Position numbers and translations under genes: made by a program
Notes under the pieces: model-generated
What the model was told of the DNA's origin: nothing
Database searches by the model: none
The model's input: only the letters and a program-made list of their open reading frames with translations
Part shown: positions 24,001 to 36,000 of the stretch, piece after piece
Layout: each line of letters begins with the position of its first letter
Numbering within the stretch: the first letter of the stretch is position 1
Origin: Tribonema minus
Lineage: Eukaryota > Sar > Xanthophyceae > Tribonematales > Tribonemataceae
Length of the DNA stretch: 64,000 nt
NCBI GenBank assembly: GCA_017506865.1
Contig: JAFCMP010000201.1
Span: 1,076,001 to 1,140,000, forward strand
Direction: 5' to 3'

Positions 24001-27000
24001 CGACAGATGCTGACAAACAATCGCCCGCGCCGCCATGCTGCAGTACCTGCATGCGCGACGCACGAGAAAGGTGGCTGAGCAGAGGATAATGTCTAATCTT
24101 TCATGCTATTAAAAACATTGGAGTATTGGGCAATCATAAACCAAGCAAATCCACAACAACGGCGTGTGATTCTGGTGCGCTTACATGCTGAGCACTGCAG
24201 CACTCGCCCGTCGTGCTGAGCAATGGCGCCCCCCATGTGCAGCGGGCCTGCTAGCACGCTGCTCGGGATATTGGTTACGATTGGTTGGCCCTAACCCTGG
24301 CCCTAACCCTCTGCACCCTAGGATCAAGCTGAGCACTGCAGCACTCACCCATCATGCTGAGCAATGGCGTCGCCCATGTGCAGGTGGCCCTCTGGGATGC
24401 CCACCTCACCCCGGGGCACAGCGGCAGGGGCCTCGGGACCAGCCACCACCCCCTGCAGCACGCAAAGGCAGGTATAGGCCAGGGGCGGACACATACATAA
24501 AACAACTGTCAGTGGTTACTGGGTGGGTGGTCCTTTTAGCGGTTTTTGAGTCAATGTGCAGGCCATGCGTACATGGGATTGCGCTAGCATGCTGCTAAGG
24601 GTTAGGATTCGAGTTAGCCGAATCCTAACCCCCACCCTATACCTGACCCTGTCTGCGCCCTAGACTAAGGGCATAATTGTGTGATTCGCTCTGTAGACCA
24701 ACGTTTGTTGCACCAAACGCCCATTCTGTGCATTGGAAGATGCGTACACACACTGGGGTGGGCATTCTACATATTATGTTGCCAGATGCGTTGCCGAGTG
24801 CACCAGTGGTGCGAGATTGTGCTGAAGTGCACAATGGAGTCAGGGCTAGACAGATTCTTTTGCAAGGAGTTCCAATCAGCATGCCTGACTTCTGCCTGAT
24901 GAGCAATGCACGCTTGGCTGCTAATCACAGGGCATCCAAGCCAACATCATGAATCTCCGAGGGAGAAATGGTTTTTGTATTCTGCGCTACAGGATTTATG
25001 CCAAACACAGTGGCAGTTACACCTCAGTGGCAGTTGGTCAGCCTCACCTGTGACACCCCCAGCTTGGGGTTGATGTTGACAATGAGCTCGGCTCCCTCCT
25101 GTCCAAAATTCAAGCAGCAACAGTCAAGAGATGTTAGCAGATGTGAATGTCTCACTTTAACCTCGCAACAAGTGAGGCAAAGGCCGGGTTGAGAGCTGCT
25201 AACCCTGACCCTAACACTGATCTTGATACGACATGGCATGCATTGTTGGTTAAAGCAATCTCTTATGTTTGCGCACAGCACATTGGACACTAGACGGAAG
25301 CACTACAGAGCGGATAACAAACAGCGCCACATTGTTGCCAATACCCGTACAAGTGTACCTAGGGCTCCAACAATTACGGTGTACAGTCACAGTACCGATA
25401 GTCGGAGTTCAGTGTGTTGGAGAGAAAGGGGCATAATGTAGCACACCCGCACGTGGTACATGAGTGCAACGTGACAACAAGTTTACATCAATCCCTGGAA
25501 GTGTAAATGCGTACATGAACCATGCTGATGAAGCCACCTACAGCACCCACTGAACCCTGAGCTATGCACTGATATGAATGCAGCTTGCAGGTGCATCTCT
25601 TGCATAAACCACTTGCCACGTGCAGTGGGGAAGACTACCCAAAAGCCCAGACTTCAAAGTCGACTTCAAGCATGAACTTGCCTCAACGCCGCAGGAGAGC
25701 ACCCTTGTCTTGTCCAGTGCGAGGCTCCTGAGCCCCTGCTTGATGAGCACCCTCATTTGGTAGGGGATTGCGGGTGTGCCATGGCGCCATATGATCCTGA
25801 TCATGACACCAATGGCACATATGAAAAAGCAAGTAATATCAGCATATCTTGGGTCTTGAAGATGGCTGCTAAAACCAAAAGAGAGAAGTGAACTCAACTT
25901 TGAGAGCAATGGCATATCGACGAGCAGGTCATGTCAGCAGATCCTGCAATTGAAAGTAGTCTTTGAACCGAAAGAGAGGCGAGGAACTCAATTGTGACCT
26001 CAACTATCTCATCTGCATCTGCCAGGTGCTCCGTGAACATTCCGCAAGAAAACATGTTTACAGCTTGCACGACAGAGAGTGCGCCTGCCGGTTTGTGGCC
26101 ACATTATACTCAATGAGGGCAGCGCGGGTAAGTATGCCTTCCGAAGCACGCCAATTGTTGTAACAACTGCCTCATGCAGAGTTCCCACATGCACGTGTGC
26201 GATATGTCCACTCCCATATGCCTGAGCAAATTGCACATGCGTCATGCTTCAATATACTTCTACACGTGTTGGAGTACATACATAAATACCTGGACTTGAG
26301 CGTGGCGACCGTGTCCAGCGGGTGCACCTCCTTCTATATGTAGTTTGAAGTATACTCATTGAAGCACATTCATACATACCTGGACTTGAGCGTGGCGACC
26401 GTGTCCAGAGGGTGCACCTCCACGTCAAACGGCTCCAGATCTGCAAACTGGTTGTGCTCACGACTGCGCACGACTTGCAGTGGCCTCAGGCCCTTGGGCA
26501 GGTAGTGGCTAGGGGGCGCACACCGCCCCGTGCGCCGCAGCGAAACGGTCAGCGTGCGCTTGACGGAGTCGGCGCGTTCCCCTGGTTACACACCACAGTG
26601 ATACATACGGTATACATGCGGTATTGTGAGCATGAAGACGTCAGGTTCGGGTGTATTATGGTTCACATATAAGTGCAGTATTGTGAGCGTAGTGACGCCA
26701 GGTTCAGGTATATTGTGTTTGAGGTGCAAGTACAGCAGAGTTCGCGAGTAGCTACTGCGCATGGTGTACTTCATTGAAGTTTGTGAGAGGCCTAGCATAT
26801 ATGGTTGCATCTGTTCGCAACATGACCTGCAACATGCGGTATTGTGAGCGTAGTTGCGCCAGGTTCAGGTGTGTTGCGGTTGATATATGAGTACAGTGAT
26901 CGTGAGCGCAGTAACGCCAGGTTGGGTGTTTTGTAATTGACGTGCAAGTGCATCAGAGTAGCTAATGCGCAAGGTGTACTTTGTTGAAGTTTGTGAGAGG

Positions 27001-30000
27001 CGCAGCGTATATCGTTGTATCTGTTAGCAACGTGACCTGCAACAATGTCCTTTCAAGTATGTAGGCATCAGTCTGTTAATGTGCTTGGCTGATGATAGGC
27101 CGCCAACACCGCAACATGTAGACGCAGCACTCACAATCAATCACTCAAAGTCATGTGATATTCACAGCTTGACACCAGCTTGAAACGAACAAGGTGTAGC
27201 TCACTGTGACGAGAAGACCAGCCTGTGCCTTCACTGAATCGGTGCATTCAAATCAAGACAGAGAATTGAGCCACAAGACAATTTTTTTTACACAGCACAG
27301 CCCAACATGAACGTTACCCCTGACTTCAACTTCAATGAGCTCACCATGTTTAGGGGACATGTCCCCCTCAGCCGCCTCGATCGCCTCCTGCAGCAACTTC
27401 AACAGCCTCTGCCCGCGCACGTGCACCGACTGCGCGCTGTACTGCGCGGTGGACTGCTGCTGTACTGCGGCTGTACCGCCGCTGCTGAGCGCTTGCCGCA
27501 TGTCGTTGAGCACTGCCTGCAGCCTCTCAAATATGCTGCCCACCAGGTCCTGCCGCGCTGTGCTCCGCTCTGCGCAGCGCAACAGTGCACAGTCCTAGTG
27601 TTAACAAACAAGAGCGCAACTGATGGCCTGCTGTTATCGCGCTGATGTGATGCAGCATGCCGGTCAATATAGCATGACTGACAGCGAGAAGCTGATGATA
27701 AGCTGATGAAGTGAAGCACGCAACAAGTCAGCACTCCCGTTCCCACTTCATCAAGTGCTTCTACCAAGTACCCATCACCATACTTCTGCATCGGCAACCA
27801 GGAATTGTGGGTGGCCATGTATGTGCGCATTCTTTGTCCTCGCCAGTAACAAGATACACGAACTAGGCTCACCATAAATACCTCATCGCCATGCGACAAC
27901 ATTGAATATACAAAACGCACCTTCGTCGACAGCGCTGCGCGTGTACACCGACAGCAGGTCGCGCGTGGCCGTATCTGCCACATTCTTATCCCCCGTGGTT
28001 AGCACAATCCGCCACAGCGTCTCCACCCCCAGCCTGTGCGCCTCCCGCAGCGGCAGCGGCGGCACCGCCACCGCCGCAGACGCCGCCACAACCTGAGCGC
28101 TGCTGTCAGCCATGTCATCGGGCTCAATCACTTCGGCAGTGACGGCGGTGATGGGGGCGGTGTCGCGTGCGAGGTCGCTCAGGTGCACGAAGAAGGCGTA
28201 GAAGCAGGAGTACGCAGGGTGGCCTAGGTGGGTCCAGTCGGCCTGGCCGCAGATGAGCTGGCTGAAGACAAAGGCCAGCTCAAAGGGGCCAAAGGCGGCC
28301 AGGGGTATCTGCGTGGGCGCGAGCATGAGAAAAAAAAAAGACAAATGGCAGCGTTTGGTGATGGTGGTGAGGGGTATTTGAAAGTTAACTTCAACAAATC
28401 AGGTGAAGTTAAGAGTCACTGGGTCTGGCACACAGGAGACGACGCAGGCGAGCTCGCATTCGCATAAGGCAACATCTGCTGGCACTGATGTAGTTGCTTC
28501 AAGGAGCATGCAGGCAAAAATTGGGAGTAACTGAACAGCTTGTGGCGACACCACTTCTAATAATGACTTCTTTTCTAATGCCATCCAGTCCACTGTTGTG
28601 CGCCTGGTGCGAGATGAGGGCTGCTGGGACTTGAGGCGCACCAGCTCTTGCCATCACTTCCACTCTCATGCAATCCAGTGCACTGTGTACTGTGCACTGT
28701 GTGTACTCGTGTACCTGGTGCGATATGTACTTACCAAGCAAGCAAAACAACCTGTGTGTACCTAGTGCGAGGTGAGCGCTGCTGGGGGCTTGAGGGCACC
28801 AACTCTACATAATTGTCAATGCAATCTAATGCACTGTGAACTGCAAAGTTCACTGTGGGTACCTGGTGCGAGATGAGCGCTGCGGGGGGCTTGAGGGGCG
28901 CCACGTGCGGCACCATCTGAGCACTGTCCCCCGCCTCGCTGGCCCCCTGCAGGAAGGCCATGTACAGCTCCCTCTCCTGAGGCATGCTGAGAATGTCCCA
29001 CAGGCGCTGCAGCTGCTGCACGCTCAGCTTGACCGCCTCCGATGCACCGTGGAGGTACCTGCAAATGCGGCAGTACGAGGTCAGGTTACTAATGGTATGC
29101 TTCGAAGTAGAAAATAGAATGCACACCATCAATTACACCAAGCAACGGCAGTGACAATGGCAGCGAGCTTCACTGCCTCCGATGCACCGTGGAGGTACCT
29201 GCAAATGCGACAGTACAAGGTCAGGTTACTGTAGGTATGGGAAATTAAATGCACACCATCGATTACACCAAGCAACGGCAGTGACAATGACAGCGAGCTT
29301 GACGGCCTCCAATGCACCGTGGAGGTACATACCTGAAAGTGCGGCGGTACAGGGTCAGCTTGACATCGGTCATAGAAAGTTCAATACGCAACGAGCAATT
29401 ACACCAAGCAATGGCAGTGACAACGACAGCAGCCACGTGTGCAAGTCCGCAAAAGTAACCCTAACCCCGGCCCCTAACCCAAAGACCAACGTGAATGCAC
29501 AGACATGACCATAATTTTATCAATCTGCTGATGCTACTGAAGAACGACAAACATACTAAATGTATGTCAAGTTCATGGTACCTGAGAATCTCCAGGCGCT
29601 GCTGCACGTGCTCTAGCCGCAGTGCCTCAGCACTCTCCGCCAATACGTGCTTGCCCACACACTACAGGTACCTGGCCCTAACCCCACCCCATGCATGTAT
29701 ACCCTCGATACATCTACACCTTCCATATCAAGTACTTGAAGTGGGTGTTACAGGTATGTCTGTAGTACCTGAGGATTTCCAGGCGCTGCTGCACCTGCTC
29801 CAGCAGCAACGCCTCAGCACTCTCCGCAGGTATGTGCTTGCCCACACGCCGCGGGTACCTGGCCCTAAACGCCTCAAGTTCCGCAAGCAACAGCTGCTGC
29901 AGCCCCAGGCTCTCACCCTCCATGTCTGCGGTACCTACGCCTGCATCATGGCAGCATTGCAGTGGGATAAGCGGTCAGAAGGAGAGGCATAGGGGGGTGA

Positions 30001-33000
30001 TACACGTCGCTCTCACATAAACTATAAAGTGGACACTTGAAGAGGTCAACGTCAAGAAAGAGCCGGGGTGACAGTGCGCAACAGAAGATGACTCTCCATT
30101 CCGCTCACGCACTTCTGCGTGCAACACTTTTGTGGAGCTGCAGCATGCAACCAGCAATGTTCAGCTTCAAGGTGCGGACACACATTGGACACAGTGATGA
30201 GTGCGCGGCACGTCACTACTCCTTAAATAATGAATTGGAGAGGAACAGCACAAGTACTTCAAGTTGCAGGCACGCATCAGACACAGCGCTCAATCTGTGC
30301 TCGGACACCCGCGAGAGCTCGCACACATGGCGCATGGGCCTATCGTGTCAGATTTCAAGCACGCCATGCTCGTCCTTCGCTTGCATTCTACACCAAAAAA
30401 CTTACAAACATCCTCTATCACACATCCGAATACGTGATCGTGAAACTCGCCTGCGAGCTCACACACGACGCCCCCCACGTCGCGCGGGTCGAACGTGTCA
30501 AAGATGAAGCGCGCCAGCTGCAGCGCGCGCCGTATCGCCTGCTCCTCGCTCTCGCTAAGCACTGCCTCCCCATCCAGCCCGCGCCGCTCCACGTACTCCA
30601 GGCACTGCTGCAGGTAGCGGTGCTGGTGGGCGTAGGGACCCCGGCCCGGCGGCAGTTGCGCGGTGCTGCTGTCGAGCGCTGCTGCGGAGGCGGTGGCGGT
30701 GCTGAGCATCGCTGCGGAGTTGTCCAGCGCGGCCGCCGCGCTGTTGCGCGCCGCATGCAGCATGGTGCCGAAGAACTGGGTGATGGCGTTGCCGGCCTGT
30801 GGTGGTGGTGCATGTGAGAAAAGGGGTTAGGGTTGACAATTAGGATGAGGGTGAGGGTTAGGCCGAGGATTAGGCCTAAGCCTAAGGTGGTGGTGAGAAC
30901 CAACAACTGGTCAATATGAGACATGTGTACGCACTGATCCTTAGATGGCGATTGGGAGTTTCAGCAAGTGCGGAAAGTGTCACGTCGCGATGCTTTGAGG
31001 TCTGAAAGTTCACCACACAAAATCTAGGACATTGTTGTCTTCAATGGCAGTTGAGAAGTAAGAGGAATAAATCATGCCTAGCCCTGGCCTCCACTTTCAC
31101 CATCACTTGCTGCCATAGCATATTGACAAAGCTATGCTCGAGCAGTCAAGCAGGGCACCAGAGTGCAAACAAGATGCTTGAATGAGTGATTTCCACGCAC
31201 ATGTCCTTTGTGACAGGCAGTTCTTTGCCACTTGACGCCGTAACGTAGGACATCACTGCGACCCTAAACTTCAAGACAAAAGGTACAGTGTACCTTGACC
31301 GTGCATAGCGCATCGGCGGGTCAGGCTTCTGCAGTGCCTGACTGCAACTTTGAACTTGAAGTAAACTCTACAGTGACCCTGACCTCGACCAGTCCTCTGC
31401 AGCATTGCGCAGCTGTAGCAAGCACCAGTACATCTACGTCAATTTGAAGTGTGCGTCAACTCGGGTGCCCAACTGTATCTATGAAGATCAAGTTGGACTA
31501 ATGTCGCGTGACTGCAGGCTTCAGCAGCAGTGCCCATCTGTAAACCTAAGCTTGAAGCAAACTTTGCGGTAAGCCTGACCTTGTGGCATGAGAGGCAGTC
31601 CTCTGCAGTAGTGCATTAATTTAATTTGATTTTCTTCAACTTTGAGTATGCATCAACCCTGACCTTGTGGCGTGCAAGGGCGGGCTTCTGCAGCAGCGAC
31701 CACAGCAGCTCCAGCATGGCACTGCCCACTGCCTCAGACGCCCACAAGAAGGTCTGCAGAGCCAACAGAAGCAGAGCAAGAATGAGCAATCGGCAGTGAA
31801 ACCCAGGGAATGACTCCGGCAGTCAGCAATTCAAACCAGGGGACTACTCCAACTCCTGCGTGCAACTCAAACACGCCTGGGGCTGTAACAGCCGCTGCAG
31901 GGGGGCCGGGGCAAGGTGGATCCCAGCAAACCTAGCATGAGAGAGTAGCGCGTTTGCGTGTGACAGGTTTATGTGCATTATACATACTTCGAAGTACATG
32001 ACAGTTACATACAGTACAATAGAGCAATTACATGCGCATGGCGCGCAGCGAGGAGCCGCACCAGCCCCACAGGTACCAATGCGTACGTACGTACACATGT
32101 TATGCAGTGTACACGCCAAAATACATGCAGCATACGGTGTGAAGTGCATACATTCGGTATGATAGATGCAGCGAGGCTGATATGCAGTACATACTCCAAA
32201 GTATGTGCATACGATATGAAGAACATACAGTATGATGGCAACTCACATGCGCATGCGATGCGGCAAGGCGCTGCACCAGCTCCACCGCCTCCGCCAGCGC
32301 AGTCGCGCCAGCGCCGTTCCCTGAACCGACCACCAGTTCCTCACTCTTGCTGCTGGGAGTTGCGGGCATGTTGGCTGCGGCGTTGACCTTGTTGATCAGG
32401 TACACAACGAGCTCCGGGGCTGCGCAGCGCATGAGTGTAGCCAGCAGGGCGTAGACCTCCGACTGCAGTTCCACCTCGGCCTGGGGTGAGGGGGGGGGGG
32501 GGTAATAGTTGGTGAGGGGTATCATAGGGGAGGGGGGGGGGCAGGGTGAGGGTGATAGTTTGTGAGGGGTACCCTAAGTGTCGTACGAACCATTGGTGCG
32601 TAAAGCACCAGCACAGCGCTCCACAACACAGCGTGTGCGTAGTTGAATCTTTGCACAGAAACAGGAGACCGGTTGTACAGGAACACGGAAGGATGACCTT
32701 TGATGTCACATCACCATGCCCGATTTTGTGCACACACACGCGCTACACAGGCTCCTGCGCCAGGTGCAATTGCGCACGAGCACCGCTCAAAGTCAACTGG
32801 CGCGCTTTGTTTTCTCGAGCCCTTGTCTATGTCCCTTGATGTGCCGCACGTTCCTGCACAGACTGTGTACGTACTTCAACTGTCCCTTCAACTGCTGCAC
32901 ACACACAGCTACATACATGCCCTACACATACTGCCCTGCGCAATCTCAGCGTGAAAATGAGCATACCGTAACAAATGCCCTACACAGACTGCCCCTGCGC

Positions 33001-36000
33001 AATCTCATTGCGAATTTGCATATGCGGCTTGCACACACCTTGCCCACACAGGCGGCCCATATGAGGTCGATGTGTGCTGCCGTCAGGTACCCCGGCATCT
33101 GGCTGCAGCGGAAACAGCACACGGGAGGCAGGTCACAAAACATCAACGTCAAACACTGGTCTTGAGTCAGCAGCAACAGCGCACAGCAGGAGGGTCACAA
33201 GATACATCAAGATCAACAACAACTGGTCTTGCCCGAGACCGTCAGCAACTACACTCGACAACATCAGAAGCAAGAAGCCTGTGACTTGCCGCTGCAGTGC
33301 CTTCACGCTGTATTTGAAAGTACTAGACGCAGCGCGAAGACCGGAAAAGGCATGGACTCTAATTGTGTGCGCCAAGAAATGAGATCGATAACGTAGTTTC
33401 AACATCCACGCAGCGTGTCAGTGCGCACACACAGTAACAGCATCAGCATACGATCGACATGAGTTGGATGCAAACTGGGTCATTGCTCAGGTAACCCCCC
33501 CCTAACCCTCACCCTCTCCCTGACCCTAATGCTGACCATGACCCTAGACTGAAGTTCAGCCACGCAAAAGCGAGACAAGAAGCAGCCCTATCTCATCATC
33601 CCTAGCCTGGTGCTCCAGCCTTGATTGTCCTGAGCCTAGCCTCATAATTAATTTTAAGCGCATTTCAAGTACCAGAGCATTGCCACAAGCAGTAGACCCT
33701 TGCCAACACTGTGTGATCCATGTCAATGACTACTACTGTACACTGATCGGTCAGTCAGTAAGATCAGTTGAAGATAGTGTGCTGATGCGCAGACAAACCT
33801 CGACAGAACACACCACACGTGAGGAATGTGAGCAGTGGCCCACTACCTGTAACCTGACACTACCTGTAACCTGAAAACAAACCCTAACCCTAACCCTAAC
33901 CCTAACCCTAAGTCAACCCGATCCCTAAGCAGCAATCCTGTCCCTCATTCCGACGCAACACACCTCACAAATAGACCAGGCACTCTTCTGCAGCATACTC
34001 CTGCTGATGCTCATCACGTGCCTGCACGATGCCGTTTCGCCAGACTTACTTCAAGCATTTGACTGGAGTTTGCCGTTTCGCCAGATTTACTTCAAGCATG
34101 TATTGAAGTTCGCCGCGAGCGCAGGGACAACACCCGTACACACATGAATGTCATACTGGAGGCCTCTATGTTGCATTCAGCGGCAACAGCCACCAAACTC
34201 CGTTGCCTACAACCTGTATCCTACACATAACGGTCATTATCAATTCATCTATCATAACCCTAGCCTAATCATCGATCCTGACCCTAATCCCGACGCAACA
34301 CACCACACCTGAGAAACTTGAGCAGCGGCGTGTAGCCAAACACCGTGGCTCACTATCTCTAACCTGAGCCTCGTTATCGGCCGTTATTGATCATCACCAA
34401 CGCTGACCCTTATCCCGATGCAACACACCTGAGAAACTTGAGCAGCGGCGTGCTCCTGCTGACCACCTCCCTGTGTATGCCACTGCCAAACACGTCCTCC
34501 ACAACTCTGTTGGCAATGGCCCACTTCGCCACCTGGTGCTCCTGAAATCATCATGAATAGGCACCGGAGGTTGCGTTGAGGTTAAACGCGAGCACCTGAC
34601 AAGACATGCGTCTGCAAGCAGTTGTTGCCATTGCTGAGTTGGCAATGGCCCATTGTGCCGCCTCGTGGTGATGAAGACGACATGTGTCAAGCCTAACTTT
34701 GACTCGGTCGTAGGTTTGAGCTAGGTTACACAATGTCACGCTTTGTTACATCAACATTCACCCAACGGCACCCTAAACACACACATGCGCGGCCTGCTTG
34801 TGTGACCTTACAAGGGTGAATGTTTTCGGCACTGCTGCGCATCACAATAAGCTACATAGCACAACCATGCCATCACCATCACGGTGATGTATATGTACAC
34901 AGACACACACATATTACTTTACGACACACGTAGTGCGAACTCAGAGTAGAGACTTGGGGGGAAAGGGTGTGTGCGCAGCAGCAGTGCAACTGCCCACCCA
35001 GACCAGGTACAGCCTGTTGCACTGACCCCCCCAAACCGAGCGATAGCTTTCACTTTGAGAGCAGCACCGTAGAACATTCCTGCAACTCTCCTGTAGACAG
35101 TTTCTTCCTGGGGAGCGTCATCCTAGGAGGCCATCAGGTTCATTTGCTGTTGTAGATGATCCTCATCACCAAATTCATCTCTTTGTGCCACCATCTAGAG
35201 CCTATAGGTCATTATATCTGCCCCACAAGCGCCCCGTTCCCCCCCATTCCCCCAAACAAAGAAAAACTGCGACAATAATGCTCCACTACAGTATACATAG
35301 GGGTCGCATGGCAGTGCTCACAAGAGTGTCCGTCTCGTCGTGACCCTCTGGGATTACGCGGCCAACGGGGGTGAGTACAGGGGGGGGGTCTTTGCCGCTG
35401 GCCCCAGTGCAAACGGCCGTCATCCAACCATGCCGCGGGGGCTCCTGCTCGTCCTGACGCAGGGTCTTGTGCTGGTAGTAATCCACATCCTGCAGGTCAG
35501 GAGGGCAGGGTTTACGCTTTCAGGTCAGGTAAAGACAAACCTAGGGCTAGGAGTAAATGAGGCACAGTAGAGATCGACATACTGCAAATTGCAGTTCAGG
35601 CACCAGACACTCAACAACAGGGATAGTAACATTGAGGTAAGCTCAGAATTGAGTGCTGACAAACTTGCAGTTTCTGTGGGGTGAGACCAGGCAAATGACA
35701 TCCTGAGGCAGTGGCAGCGATTATGGGTTGGCAGCAAATGAAGTTGTGTCAAACCTGGGCCAGGCATGTGGTATAAACAGCAATGTACACAGCGCTGCTC
35801 AATCCCTCAAGGCTTTTGAGGGGAGGACACACGGTAGCGACAGCTTCAAAATCAGCTGTCCATGACTGTACATATCTTGTGGACATGCGGTGCAGAGAGC
35901 CACAACAGTTGGAGCAATGAACTGCATGACTCGACAGCATCTGCTGATCAGCATGATTAATATGCACATACTGCAAACATGCTTTTGGACACACATCTGA

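Larger units (their letters stand above)
16191..24452 (-). other. USP9X-like gene: central solenoid exons before the catalytic domain
   Basis: Exons 24452-24349, 23873-23633, 23114-22770, 22271-22047, 21426-21103, 20078-20022, 19517-19371, 18605-18409, 17623-17509, 16972-16796, 16327-16191. Phase runs unbroken through all eleven. AVWSLLMKLPTDSVLLDHVL (23.8 kb) and VTSGGFKAVLETLL followed by YYWVNCLALKIM (22.9 kb) match the USP9X segment that links the ubiquitin-like fold to the protease. Several exons carry Ala/Gly-rich insertions (22.1 kb, 21.3 kb) that the animal proteins lack. Confidence 0.83.
25048..28308 (-). other. USP9X-like gene: solenoid end and ubiquitin-like segment
   Basis: Exons 28308-27921, 27569-27345, 26581-26380, 25751-25682, 25098-25048. 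The first two hold ETLWRIVLTTGDKNVADTA and RQDLVGSIFERLQAVL, matching the helical block just before the ubiquitin-like fold in USP9X. The next three encode VEVHPLDTVATLKSR, LALDKTRVLSCGVE and AELIVNINPKLG, reading as a ubiquitin-like domain. The exon at 25682-25751 ends in GAG followed by GCAAGT, so this intron uses a GC donor; frame continues correctly into the next exon. Confidence 0.8.
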
